From Rhodeus uyekii (lineage: Eukaryota; Chordata; Actinopteri; Cypriniformes; Acheilognathidae): 64,000 bases of DNA. The notes beneath the pieces are model-generated. The model ran no database searches and was not told where the DNA came from. It worked only from the letters and a program-made list of their open reading frames with translations. Shown here piece by piece: positions 36,184 to 48,009 of this stretch. Within the stretch, counting starts at the first letter, position 1. Each line of letters starts with the position of its first letter. The stretch is from positions 472,307 through 536,306 of the forward strand of contig JAWRVZ010000311.1 in the NCBI GenBank assembly GCA_037043235.1, written 5' to 3'. Position numbers and translations under genes: made by a program.

Positions 36184-36374
36184 TGTGTGTGTGTGTAGAA
36201 AGAATATGCATGCTATTCAATAGGGCCAAAAAATACAACAGTATAATCTAATTCAAGCTACTCAAAATAAGCCAAAAATGATTAAACCTGAGAGGATATG
36301 AACCTACCTTGCAAATCACTGCTGTGAGCAAGATTCAGAACCATTCCTAAAATAAAAAATATTTGCAGGCTCAT
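27120..36374 (-). CDS. Nectin-related eight-Ig-domain type I membrane receptor (candidate CD96/TACTILE-like), 14 exons
   Basis: Exons, 5' to 3': 36374-36308, 34333-34010, 33554-33246, 32155-31868, 31788-31641, 31422-31253, 31164-30880, 30300-29989, 28905-28615, 28506-28350, 28087-27927, 27819-27744, 27379-27349 and 27248-27120. They sum to 2748 nt (915 residues). Residues 1-22 form a signal peptide. A V-type Ig (23-130, with GEYSCVF) is followed by C-type Ig domains at 131-233 and 234-329, a two-exon Ig (330-435, with LAGQYLCQASY), C-type domains at 436-530, 531-634 and 635-731, and a second two-exon Ig (732-837, with DAGLYICHVSY). A transmembrane helix (838-862) and a 53-residue tail with PHYSIVFDV and C-terminal KSTV complete it. 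Domain exons are joined by phase-1 introns, and each two-exon Ig is split by a phase-2 intron. Many N-glycosylation sequons are present. By family it should be a cell-surface adhesion or immune receptor; ligand and name are unproven. Confidence 0.85.
28134..28312. mobile_element. Doubly palindromic MITE in an intron of the IgSF gene
   Basis: Two adjacent hairpins. Arms 28143-28170 pair with 28191-28218, and arms 28220-28256 pair with 28266-28302. Both are built from GGTGCTATATAGCACC-type words. The outer ends are inverted (AAAAAATGGTGCTA against TAGCACCATTTTTA). The element lies between the two halves of the last Ig domain (exons 28506-28350 and 28087-27927). Confidence 0.75.
30376..30632. 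repeat. Degenerate (ATCT/ATCC)n tetranucleotide array
   Basis: Long runs of CTAT and CATC units with interruptions, including a duplicated segment (TTGATTGTTCCTTCCATCTA at about 30391 and again near 30517). It is in the intron upstream of the exon 30300-29989. The plus-strand open frame across it is an artefact of the repeat. Confidence 0.85.
33605..33926. mobile_element. TTAA MITE family A, copy 3 (IgSF intron, degraded)
   Basis: Retains GTCATTTCAAACCTGTAGGA inside and ends TTTTTGGTGAACTATTCCTTTAA, matching the right terminus of the intact copies. The left end has decayed. A (GT)n tract at 33818-33840 lies within it. Confidence 0.6.
34655..35092. mobile_element. TTAA MITE family A, copy 4 (IgSF intron, degraded)
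   Basis: Begins TTAAAAGGATAATTCAATCC, includes TTTTTACTCACGCTCATGTG and ends TTCTGGGTGAACTATAAGGA. Both termini are recognisable but mutated. It lies in the first intron of the IgSF gene. Confidence 0.6.
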
Positions 36375-38290
36375 GTTGAATTCATTAAAGAAGGCAACTG
36401 GAGCAAAAAACACTTGAATGTATGTGCCAGGGTGTGTGTGTGTGTGTGTGGTTGAATCTGTTAGGCTGTTGGGCAGAAGAGGTCATAGTCAGCTACCAAA
36501 TGAGAGAGTGAGTGTGTGTGTGTGTGCATGTTCCTCTCTTCAACCCCCAAAATACTCACACTTTGAATAACCCACAAACTGCTTGTCTCCACTATATTTT
36601 TAAGTAATTACTTCGAAATGAATCTCATGCCCATTTATTATGGTGATAGATTTGATATAGTATCTTTTTTTCTGTATGTTCTGATGTGACAACAGGTTCT
36701 GATGTTAATGAGTTGAGTTGACGTTAATGAGTATGTCTTCAAATACATTTAAACAGAGAAAACCACAAATTTTAAAAAGATATACCACAGAAGTTTCCAT
36801 TTACATTTTACTACCAACCGTTCAGACCAAAGTCATATTTGGAGACACTGGATCGGACCCATTCAAATTATTTTGTGTTAAAAAAATTACTAAATTAAAT
36901 TACTAGATTAAGAGATTAAGCTTCATAGAAAAAGTAACCCTCATTGTGGAGAAGCAGTCAAGACATGTTGAGCTTTTCAACTCGTCACTAAAAGTAACGT
37001 ATTGAATTTGCTTTTAACTGTCACTTTGTCAGGTACCATTCTTAGTCATACATCCCCTTTCAGTAAGTCCCATTTGAAAAGTGAGGTGTAGAGAATAGAG
37101 GTCACCGTTTAGGAAACTACACTAAATCTGTCGACTCATCATACTGAGGTTTCAACGGCATTTTTACTCATTCACCAAACAATGAGAAAGAAGTTTCAGT
37201 CCACGGCAGACACTTTGCTTGAGGTTTCTCAGTTTCCTACTTCATCTAGTGGGTGGCAGGAGCGTTTGCCGTCTGTTTTGTTGAGATGTACTGTTACTTG
37301 CTGAGTATTACTGTGCACAAAAGCAGTCTCAGATGAGTGTAGAAAGATTTACACATTCACTCATATTTTCTCACAGGTTTACACCACAGAATGACGGTTA
37401 TCAAGGTAAACAGGAAGACTATGAGCCAAATACCAACCTCAGTGCAGAGTTCCTGTCACTTGCTGTTAAAATCTCCTTTAAAGGCAGTCAGTGGAGCTTG
37501 TACAAAGTTGGCACTGTGTATTTGCCATGTATTCACTTTCTGATGTTTTTATCAGTTCATGATGACTGAATTTATGTTTGAAATGTCCTGAAGATTGGTC
37601 TATAATGATACTGTATCACTTATACACCAGTTTGGATGGACTTTAATAATTACAATAGCTATTTTTTATTAGAATCAAAGAAAATTGCATTCAGTTAATT
37701 AAATTATTTTTGTGGATAAATTGTTTATAGATGCAGTGTCTGCTGGTAAATGTGACATTTTGTCAAAAGCTTTCAACTACAGTGTAAAAAAAATATTACT
37801 GGAGTACTTTTCACAGGAAAATATTATTTCAGTCTTTCTACTTCAAAATCTCACATTTAATTCAATATGTTACTTGCCGTTCTTTGTAATTAATTGCCAA
37901 ATTGACAAGCAATTGTTTCTACACCTTTTTCCTAGTGCGACCTATGCTAAAACTTTTTTTACTGAAAGATTGGAGTTGTAAACATTTACCAAAACAATGC
38001 ATGTATCTTACTATAAATGTACTGCTTAACTGGCAACCATAAGGGCTTAAATACAAGCAACACTTGGCAACAGCAACCAATGACAAAGTGGGAGCTAATC
38101 AATCAAGAATCAATGAAAAGACTGATAGCAATGTAACAAGACAATGAAGCATCGAAAAGGAGACACTTGTACTAAGGAACCAATCAGAACATGACACATG
38201 AAACAATGAACTACATAATTAGAATGCAAGCTGCCGTTAAAATCAGAAGAAGAAGAACATTGTGAGAGCTAAAAAGAGCCAGTTCTAGAT
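36375..38290. other. 5' flank of the IgSF gene
   Basis: Contains two (GT)n tracts (36431-36450 and 36511-36525) within 150 bases of the start codon, then A/T-rich sequence with no coding potential. The 5' UTR and promoter should be in the first few hundred bases, but I see no decisive core motif. From about 38040 the sequence looks repeat-like and unassigned. Confidence 0.4.
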
Positions 38291-38294
38291 AGTA

Positions 38295-38435
38295 TGAATC
38301 CTGAATCCCTTGTCATGATCATGTGACCTCCCAATATCAGTTGCCTTGCTTCACTGCCATTCACAAATCCTCTCCTGTGGCCTCATAAGATAGCAAAGTG
38401 TCCATTGTATGCACACTTCAGAATCTTGTCAGAAA
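38295..38435 (+). repeat. Partial copy of repeat C
   Basis: Matches 48115-48250 closely: CATGATCATGTGACCT, TCACTGCCATTCACAAATCC and TATGCACACTTCAGAATCT occur in the same order and orientation. No coding capacity. Confidence 0.7.
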
Positions 38436-39879
38436 ACTGGTCATGCACTGGCTATATACAAGTTTATTAGCCATTGTCAATGGAAAGGCCATGAACTTTA
38501 AGGTAGGGACACTTCAAACCGACGCCAAAGTTCTATCGTTGATAAAATCTGACTGTGTTGTCGTCGCCTAACGTGGTTGAGGTGAGAAGGGGTAGAGCTA
38601 TGGCCGGAAGTGACACAAAATGTCTTACTGTGTGAAATTTCAGGTCCCATTTACCATCTACTGGATGAGGCATTTTTGGACTCCTTGACTGTTTGACTGA
38701 ACAACCTTTTGAAGGATATGAGGTGCCATACCCCTCATGATGAAGTCTTACACACTTCCATCCCAAAAAATGTTTTAGTCTAGTCTAGTCAGCATTAACA
38801 ACATATGCAACATATTTTAAATTTTTAAGAGATTTTTGTTGGGTAGTCAAAGGATGTTAGCCATGACACATGAGTACTCTCACACAAGCACGATTTAACA
38901 ATTTTATTAATGACCACAAAACAAAAATCATAAAACAGGTTGTTCTGATAACGGAACATGATGTCAGTTATAATAAGAGACTACAATGTACCCAGGTAGC
39001 CAAAAATGTGTGGCCCAATAATGGTACAAACAAGCCGGAAGAAATAACTTAACCCAGTTCCGGTTGCCAGACTCTTGTGAATCATGGGAGTGAAATGCTG
39101 AAACTGATCCAAAACTGGGATCAGGGTCACAATCTTGCCAGCATAAATTGTAATAGCCGGTACTGACCCAAATCTAGGTTCCAATGGGAAATGTATATGA
39201 ACTACAGAATTAGAATCTATTTAATTAATAAGAACTACAAAATACAATTTACCAAAGCAAATACACAACCTAACCTGGTCCAGGTCTGTAATGGCAAAAT
39301 CTCACCCAAAACGAGGCCAACACTGTAAAAATATCCTGTATAAAGCCCATATACTGTAAAAAAAAAAAAAAAGAAAGAAAAAAAAAGAAAGTCCTTTCAC
39401 ATTTTACGTGATTGCATCATGAAGCATGTGTAATCGAACCAATCGAGTGAAGAGATGTCAGAGGAGGGTGACATTACGAACCAGGAAATATAAAAGGCAT
39501 GCTAAATCAAACAGCATTAGAGTCTATGTCTTCAGTAGAGCTTTGTGTTATTGTCTTATTTACTGTTGTCTGTCTATATAAAAGTCAAATGTGTGTTCAT
39601 CCCTATCCTTGTTTCTTTATGGGTGGGGATTCACACAAATTTTGTGTTGTGTTGATTTTAGCTCAGTCGCAACATTTCTCCCTTACATGGAAGTGTCGGG
39701 GTCTGAACGGAAGAAAGGTGTGTTTAGTCCAGTTCTGAGAACCACTTTTCTAGTCGTGGTTTGGGATTTGGTTTTGACGCATGTGAATCTGTTACACATG
39801 CATCGAATCAGTCGTAAAACAGATATAGCTAGGCCAATCACTCACTGTTAAACAGTTCCAGAGTTTGCTAGCAATGTTC
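38436..39879. other. Unassigned intergenic sequence
   Basis: No convincing exon or named element. It includes an A-rich tract at 39358-39390. The short open frames have no family resemblance. Confidence 0.3.
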
Positions 39880-40996
39880 ATTGTTATTCCTTTTGGGCTG
39901 CTGCACATGAGAACCCTTTAGTGGTGACTCAGTACAAGGGGGTTTTCCCCGAGGGGCGACACATTTCGCATGATGCTAACTTGCCTTGACTATGTGGAAG
40001 AAACCAAAGTTCCTATCCCAAGGGCCCATGCTGGGAGCTCTTTGTCATCGCAGGATGCTGACAGTTGCGTCCATCATGGAGGGTGTCCCCTCCACAGACC
40101 TTGTGTTGAGCGTCCTTCTAGGACTGTTCCAACCGAACAGTCCTAGAAGGACGCTCAACACAAGGTCTGTGGAGGGGACACCCTCTCTCCTGGCACGTCA
40201 ACTGTCTCAGAGGACCTTCCTCCCAGACCTCAGGGGCAACCATGTGCTTGTCCAGTCAGACAACACATTGGTGGATGCCTACATAAATCATCAGGGGGGT
40301 TTGCACTCGTATTCATTTTCCAGACTGGTGCTCCAAATCTTCCTGTGGTCTCAAGGGAAACTGTGGTTTTTGGACCAAGTGTCCCTCCTCGACAGCTCTC
40401 CTTGGAGTGGACATGTTGTCATAGGCAGGTGATGCTATACTGAAGACCCGCCCGGGACTGTGGAGATTGTGGGCTTGGCCTAAGAGGGGGCCCAGCTCAT
40501 AAACACTGGTCTCTCAAACAAGGTTGTTGAGACCATTCTTCTCTCCAGAGCTCCCACCACGAGGAGACTATATGCTCTGAAGTGGAGATTCTTCACTTCA
40601 TGGTGCAGTGATCGTCTGGTGGACCCAGTTAACTTCCCAGTTGGTACAGTACTGAAGTTCCTGCAAGAAAGATTCACTGCTGTGTTATCTCCTTCCACCT
40701 TAAAGGTATATGTGGTGGCCTTTGCTGCTTACCACATCCCTTTGGGTGAGATGTCTCTCAGGAGAGACCCACCGGTAACACTTTTCCTCTGTAGCCTCGC
40801 CTCACTGAGGCTTGCAGCACACACTGGGGTACTGGCCTGGGATCTAACCATGGTCCTCTGCGGTCTATCCCTGGCTCCCTTCGATCCAATGGAAGAGGAG
40901 TTCCTCCTCGCTATCATTTCCCTTAAAATAATGGGAGATTTGCAAGATTTGTCGGTTGACCATTGGAATTCCACACTAGGCCAGGTTGTACTCTAG
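39880..40996 (+). mobile_element. Decayed DIRS-like retrotransposon (RNase H and tyrosine recombinase remnants)
   Basis: Fragments in shifting frames: a segment ending in LRGNHVLVQSDNTLVDAY plus INHQGGLHS, typical of the RNase H region of fish DIRS elements, then LSPSTLKVYVVAFAAYH and AWDLTMVLCGLSLAPF, typical of the tyrosine recombinase that DIRS elements use instead of an integrase. The reverse-transcriptase part is mostly missing. A perfect palindrome interrupts the frame at 40079-40185. Terminal repeats are not visible. It is inactive. Confidence 0.75.
40079..40185. repeat. Perfect palindrome, 51-bp arms with a 5-bp spacer
   Basis: Arms 40079-40129 and 40135-40185 are exact reverse complements, separated by CAACC at 40130-40134. 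It lies inside the DIRS-like remnant. Confidence 0.95.
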
Positions 40997-40998
40997 GT

Positions 40999-41100
40999 CA
41001 GTGGTCGCCAACCCGTCGATAGGACGACCGCTCCGCGCACACCCCCAACCCCCCGTCAACAGGATGACTGCTCCGCACAGCAAGAAGAGAATTAAGAGTT
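40999..41100. mobile_element. One end of a hAT-like element
   Basis: CAGTGGTCGCCAACCCGTCG closely resembles the terminus of the complete MITE at 45878-46119 (CAGTGGTCCCCAACCC), and both share a CCCCC...GTCAAC segment inside. I see no matching opposite end downstream, so this is a truncated copy. Confidence 0.5.
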
Positions 41101-43779
41101 GAAGCTATTCTGGCAGTCGGCCTCTCTGATTACTTGTAATGAGTTACCCATCTTGGGCAGGTAAGATGGTGTAAAACTAGAACAGTCTTCTGTCTTTACC
41201 ATCATGACTTCTTTGCTCGCTTTCATCCCTTTTACTCTTATTCTCGTGCACTCGTTTGCTAAACTGAACAGCTTATCAAAGTTCTCGCTCTCATTGATGG
41301 CTCGACACCGATTCTACATGTTGAATTAGCCAAAAGGTCAGACTAGAGCAAATGGACAAAAAAACGTAAGTCGACCGATGCTAGAAATGGCCCTACGTTG
41401 CCCGATGGCTCGACCTTCGGCTTGGTTTGCTCCTGGCTTAAGCCACAATATGGCCTTCTAATTTACCTGTGCACAATTTACCTTCAATTCTATTTGAATG
41501 GTGCTATTTGTCTGAAATGGTAGGGGGGAGATTATGCGTGTACTTTTTTAATTTTAAAGGAATAAGAAGTTTTACATAGAAACATCTAGTATTAGGGACA
41601 ACATTAACAGATGGCAGAAGATTTAGTGTCCACAGCACATTTCTGAGAGGAAGCCAGACTTTCGCCCCCTGCACCTGGCAAGTCGTTCACCACTCACTGT
41701 CACTGTATAAAATAGCAAACTAGAAATCTTTTATCATGCCAACGAGCTCTGATGTCCCAACATTGGGGAGTCCACATTTTCTCCATCCAAGGGATGATGT
41801 CAACAGAACACCCTTCTTATAGCTAAGCTCAAGCGACATTTTACTAAGCCCTGCACTTTTCTGAGTCCCCTCGATGGACCAGTCAAAGTTTCCAAGTCTA
41901 AATTTGTTTAAATAGCACCAGTTATACAGAGACAGTTGACCAATTTGCTTAAAACTACATCATAAAACATAAAAAAGAGTCAATCTCAGATTATTAATGG
42001 GTTGCAATTTCATGCTGAGTTTAATTATTAAAAATAACAAAACATTCATACATCTATGCTGTAAAAAGAAGTGGTTTCTGATGAAGTATTGCATGAGTAG
42101 ATGAGCCTATGCAGATTGAGAACAGAATGCTATTAATTAAGTGGCAAGTAATTGCAATTACATCTCCTTTCATGCAAGCGTTTCTTATTATTTCTTCAAG
42201 CTGACACAACAGAAAATCTGCACGCAACCTGTGAACGAGAGCATAAAGTGCTGTGTGTAAAGGCAGGACACTGGAGAGAATAATCAATACATTTCTTGAA
42301 GCCTAATCATACATAAATGTTCACTTAAGTGTGCTAAATTTTGTGCCCTGGGGAATACTTTAAACATAGTCAGCACTCCACTTGACCGCTCAACTAGTTA
42401 TCATATATTTTTATGAGGCCATTGTTATTGTTGTGGTTTGTTGCATTTTTAATTATTTTAGCAATAGATCTAATCACTTCCAAAACGTGTCTTTTATGAT
42501 AGGCACTTAATCAAACTAATGTCACTTTCAGAAGGAAATTTGAAGTAAAAAAAGTCATCAGCCATGCAAAGTTCCACGCACAACCCATGACTGCCATCTA
42601 CGGGTAAAAACTCAAACTGGCACAGATGTCCATCAGGGACGCTTCAAAAACGACATTAGATTAACTTTTGGAGGTACATTTTCATTTATCAGTTATACAT
42701 ACATAAGGTGTAATCAGCAGTGTGGCTGGAATAAAAAGCACATTAATGCTTTCTATCTCATACTTTCAAATTGCATAAATAAACAAATGCATGAATAAAC
42801 CATTAGAAAATCTCTCTAAAACAGCTCGTCCCACAGGAGCGTCTCTGTGCTGATCTAATAGTTTCAAAGTGGTGCTCATCTAAATGGTCTGTCACACTTG
42901 CTGTTGCAACTGTCTGTTCATTAGCATTATTGATCTGGCTCTAATAACCTTACCTGTCAGTGTCCTTGTGTATGCTTGACTGTTTTAAATGCATTTATAT
43001 TGGTTCCACAACTAAATCCACTATCAGACTTCTGATAGTGTCAAAGAGCTAAACGATGACCTTGCACTGATGTTATCACAAATCAGATGTTCATAAAGAG
43101 TAGACGCAAGATAGAAGTGCTATCTGCTTCTGTAGCTTCCAGTCCATACTCACTGCTCAACCTTTAATGTGATACAACAGAGACAAAAGATTCTATTTAC
43201 CCTGTGTTTGCTTGTGCTGACTGTAGAAATACATGCAGCCAGGACTATCAGTCAGAAGCACCATAGAGTTGATGTTTATAAACCACAGCTGTAGGGGATC
43301 GTTGCAGATGGCAAGATCGATTTCCCTAATAGGCCAATGTTAATTGGAAGTAATTAGTCGTGCTATTAACACTCAATGTGAGGTAGTTTCAGCTCAAGAC
43401 ATAAGCAACCATGCACCCTTCCGGAGAAAATGAACCTGAAACACGATTAAGAAAATGTTAGCAAAATGTTAACAAAAAATGTTAACTATGAATTAATTAT
43501 GGTCCACAACATACTGCTTTGAACAGCATACTGATGAAACACTAATACAAATTTGAATACATTTAGAACAACTTACATGTAAACAAAAACAAACACGTAA
43601 ATAAGGGAAATAATAAATTAAATGTTTAAATAAAAAATAAATGCATTACTTGTTTGTGTTCACATATATACACAATCCATGCTATATATATATATATATA
43701 TATATGCACACAAATTCACACATTCACACACACAAAAGCAATGAATTTTGTTTTATTTCTAATTTAAATACAGTGGTGC
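41101..43779. other. Unassigned intergenic sequence, partly repeat-free
   Basis: No exon or named element is recognised. About 42540-43440 lacks obvious repeats and has balanced composition compared with its surroundings. A TA/CA microsatellite lies at 43683-43735. Confidence 0.3.
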
Positions 43780-46682
43780 TCAGGTGGCATGTAAAGCAGG
43801 GCAGAGACAAAAGTGAACGGAGATCAGCGATCGAGAGAGACCAGGGATGAACGCTGTGGGCAATCGCTTGGGGAAATCAGGAGGGAAAGTAGAGAAAACA
43901 AAAACTAAAAGATGAAAACAAAACTAGCAAATAATCCTACACAACATGGCAGAACCAACACAACACAATGAGGCTGGACCAATCGCTTGCACAGAGCACA
44001 AACAATAATCTGGCACAAGACAGCACATGAGAGGGGACTAAGTAGGAAACTGAAAGATTTAATTTCATTGAACACGTGGTAGGAGTGAAACAATTACAAG
44101 TTGATGAATGGAATAACAAGATAAGATAAGGATAAGATACCACGACAATGAAGCACATGGTGAACTGTCAACAGATCAGACAGATCAGCCTCAACCATGT
44201 CCCTCAGAACATCATTGAAGACCTGGAAAACAGCTGGGGCATTGGTCAGGCTGAACAGGAGTACTTGGTACTCAAAGTGTCCGGATCAGATGATAAGCAC
44301 TGTGGAGGTTGCAAGGAGCCATTTTTCTTCTTAATGAAGAATCTTGCACCAAGCAAGAGACGAGGAAGGGCAAATGAAACCGGCATCTAGAGATTCTCAA
44401 ACATGCTTGTCCATTGCTTCTTTTTCTGGACAGAACAGGGAATACAGGTGACCCATGGGTAAAGTGCCTGCGCGAAAATTGATGATACAATTATGAGGCT
44501 GGTGAGGACATGGCAAGGGACTTACTGAAGACCTGTTGAAGATTCTGGTATCTCAACGTGGCCCCGGACTGATTAGCCACCTCCACCTGCAAAACGGGAA
44601 ACACAGAGCCAAGAGAAGAGCCAGCGCCCATACAAGATGCAAGACGATACTGGTTTCATGACAAGACAGAATTCCTGGCCCAATCCATGTGAGGACCGTG
44701 CTGCACCAGCCACCAGTGCCCCAGGACCACTGGAGCACTCTGGGAATGCAGAAGGTAAAGCTCTGTGATCTCAGCAATTTCCATCGTTTCCACCAGTCCC
44801 ATAGTCCACCAACACAGAGCAGGAGTAAACAGTCCCTCCAAACTGAACCATAACAGGAAGAATGGTGTGGGAGGAGGGGGAGGAAATAAGGGGAGAAACG
44901 CTCACCAGGATCCCCCCAGCTACTGATGGACCCTGGCTTTTAATGGACACTTTTTGGCGAAGTGCCCAGCCCTTCCACGGTAGAAGCATAGGCCCCAAGT
45001 CTTTCTTGTTTCTGCTGAGGAGTGAGATGCAGGCCTCCCAACTGCGGTTGTGGTCAGCTGGAGAAGGTGAAAGCAAAACAAAACTGGGGTTGCTAGAAAG
45101 CTCTCCCACCCTCCAGGGGGAGCGAACAGCCAAATGCTGGCACTGAAGGCGAAGGTGACTCTCCACACGAAAAGCCAATTCAACAAGGTAATCTAAGCCT
45201 AATCTGAGTTTGTGGGTAGAAATCTCATCTTGGATCTCCTCATTCAGTTCAGCATGCAACATAGCTCTGCTCGGCCCCTCGTTCTAGTCACAGAAGGCCG
45301 CTTAATTGCAAACTCTTTCATTGAATGGCCTGCTTGACATAGCTGTGCCAGCTCAGCCGCAGCTGCCAAACCCCGAGCAGACTGATCAAATAGCTTGACC
45401 ATCTCCTGACAGAACTTCTCAATGGATGCGCAAAAAGGGGCTCAAGCCTCCCATAATGATGCAATCCAGTCATGGGCTCTTCCTGTCAGCAAGGTTAGGA
45501 CATACCTTGGTTTGTTCCATGGTATACCGATGAGGCTGCAGGTAAAAAAACAGAGAACACTGTGACAAAAATCCTTGGCAGGTGTTAGGGTTACCTAAGG
45601 TTATAGGATGGCGTAACAACTATGTTGTTAAAAAAAAAGTTATTATTGTTGATGGAGAGAAGAGAGGCCAGCATTGGCATCTGTTCTGCTAGCTGAAGTC
45701 TCCCTGGAGAGTTTCTGGGTACTCAGATCAGACAACTGAGAACTTAGGAACTCGACCACCTGAGATATGATCATTAGCTGGGAGGGATACTTCCCTTCTG
45801 AACTGGGGGGATCTGCGTCCACTGAGTCCATAATTGGCTAGATCTTCTTGTCAGATCAGGGCACGGACTACTTAAGGCAGTGGTCCCCAACCCCCAGTCT
45901 GTGGATCAAATGGAACCGGGCCGCGGATCGAATTCGCGGACCGGTTCGTGAGCGGCTGCAAGCGGCTGTGGCGCTGCAACTTTGGCGATGAGGAGATATG
46001 TTTCAACAATCTCGCGCGCACCCCCCCGACCCCGTCAACAATCTCGCGCGGTCACCGGTTCGCGGTAAAATTTTCACACGTTTACCGGTCTGCGGCACAA
46101 AAAAGGTTGGGGACCACTGACTTAAGGCACCAAAAACTGTTTATTGATATCGTTTCAAAAATGCAACACAAAAGGCTGTCAATAATCCACACAGGAACTC
46201 AGTAATACAGAAAAGAACCCTTTCCAACAATGGCTTCACAATGGCAATCCGTGATCAGATATCAAGTGCAAGAATAGGGCTGAATGCAGTGGGGAACCGC
46301 CTGGGGAAATGGAGGGGAATAGAGAAAACTAAAACTAAAGTTGATAACAAAACTGGTAAAGTATCCAACATGACATTTCAGAACACAAGACAATGAGGCT
46401 GGAATCCTACACGACACAGCAGAAAATGACACAATGAGACTGGAAAAAACACATTCACGGCACACAAACAACAATCTGGCACAAGACCGCATACAAGAAA
46501 GTATTTCTAAACTAAAAGATTTAATTGATGCAGAACAGGCAGAAGGAGTGAAATTATAATGAGGTAATGAATGGAACAACAAGGGAGTGGGATAAGATGC
46601 CACGAAGACAGTGAAGTCATGTGCTCCAAACAAACATACGACAGAGAGGGAAAAATGGACAGATCAGCCCAGGGACATGACA
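43780..46682 (-). mobile_element. Internally deleted Ty3/gypsy retrotransposon with two LTRs
   Basis: Reading on the minus strand: the upstream LTR (46682-45849, starting TGTCATGTCCC and ending CTGATCTGACA) is interrupted by a hAT MITE. Gag remnants run from 45831, and a CCHC knuckle near 44960 has lost one cysteine. A protease-like segment near 44800 has the catalytic D-S/T-G changed to DYG. Reverse-transcriptase pieces (SAYHLIR, then SLTNAPAVFQVF) lie at about 44490-44165. A 3' LTR (about 44190-43780) follows directly, so RNase H and integrase are deleted. The LTRs are clearly diverged, indicating an old insertion. It is non-functional. Confidence 0.75.
45878..46119. mobile_element. hAT MITE with a perfect 8-bp target duplication
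   Basis: Ends CAGTGGTCCCCAACC and GGTTGGGGACCACTG, flanked on both sides by ACTTAAGG (45870-45877 and 46120-46127). The 242-bp GC-rich interior has no transposase. The exact 8-bp duplication and intact ends identify a hAT superfamily insertion younger than the LTR it interrupts. Confidence 0.9.
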
Positions 46683-48009
46683 CAATTGGCAGTAAATCAC
46701 ATAATTTATATACATTTAGTTTTGTACTACAAATCATCTGAAAGACCGTCCTGGTTTGCCAAAAGACAAAAAGCCATCCATAATTCAGTCAAACGCCTCT
46801 ATACAGAACACTCCCAGAAATGTAATTATTCAAAGCAAATGCTATGCTGATATGCCTAGTGAATACATTTTGTCCACAAGGGCATTCTGGCTAAACATAT
46901 AAATTGATTATTTGTTTAATCATCCCTGAATAAAGATACAAATGATTCTCTAAGATCAATGTGGTTTCCACAGATAAGAAGGGCTAAAGTCCTGCAGGTT
47001 TTGAACCTTTTTTGTGATACTTTGTAACACTTCATTGCTTCTTTATAGCGATGGAAAATACTTGAACACAGCCATTTTCTAACTGCACTTTCCAACAAAT
47101 CATACAAAACCACCAAAAATGAAAACAGGGCACCGTGGAAAATGTTGCCACCTCTATTCACTTAAATAACAGCTTCTTCTACCAAAAGCAAAAACCAAAA
47201 TGACTCCATAAACTTTTAACAGATAAGAGACATTTAATACCCACACACAGACGTCTAACGCCAAAGTTATGATTGCCAAATCAAATAAACAGATCTTTGA
47301 CTTGACCTCTAGCCCAAGCATCAGCATAGGTTAGTCATTAAAACGTGAGGTTTACTTCTTAGGCAACTAGTGATCCACTTATCAAGCAGTTGCTCTTTGG
47401 TGTCCAACTGCTAAACCTAAAGGAACAAGGCGCCATTATTCTACATTTTAAAGTCTGACATTTTGCTACTAATAGTTTTCAGGACCAGAATTTTAGGTCA
47501 GTAAAACAGTCTGTCTGGAGCCAGACAGTTTTATTACATTCTGGCATTACAAAAGCAGGGAGAAATGAAATTGCATTGTCACGGCTTCCAGAGGCCTTAT
47601 CCCCAATGACAGAGTGACATAAACGCACAAGCCCTCCAGGTAGCGCTGCCAGTGGTGAATTTAATAACATGACTGGGCGCCCAGGCAACACAGGAACTGA
47701 GGGGACGCACAGAGCTGTCAGAAGGCCTTTTGTTACTCAAACACCAGAGGTGCCACTAGCGAGACGGAACTAATTGAAAGCACTATATTACTCAGTGATT
47801 TACAGTCAGTGGGGCTACAAATAAAACTTTTATTTTTTGCCATCTCACGGGTTAACTACTTGGTTGTTAGAGGGTAGAAACATACTTTTTGCAAGCTCAG
47901 ACAAACCTCGGTAGCAATGGGGCGATAAAGTTGCATGCAGATGTCCGTTTCCCATTAAATCAGATGTTAGTCTTCAGGTAAGTTGCCATACACATACTGA
48001 CACTGGCTG
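46683..48009. other. Unassigned intergenic sequence
   Basis: No genes. About 47220-47850 is free of obvious repeats, has mixed composition and contains the short inverted words GTCTGTCTGGAGCCAGAC. It could be a conserved non-coding element, but conservation cannot be judged here. Confidence 0.3.

Noticed and set aside
44771..45262. 163-codon minus-strand frame as a host gene
   Set aside because: It carries gag/protease-like remnants between two LTRs, so it belongs to the decayed retrotransposon.
45948..46205. 85-codon plus-strand frame
   Set aside because: It lies mostly inside the hAT MITE and continues into the antisense side of the gypsy LTR.
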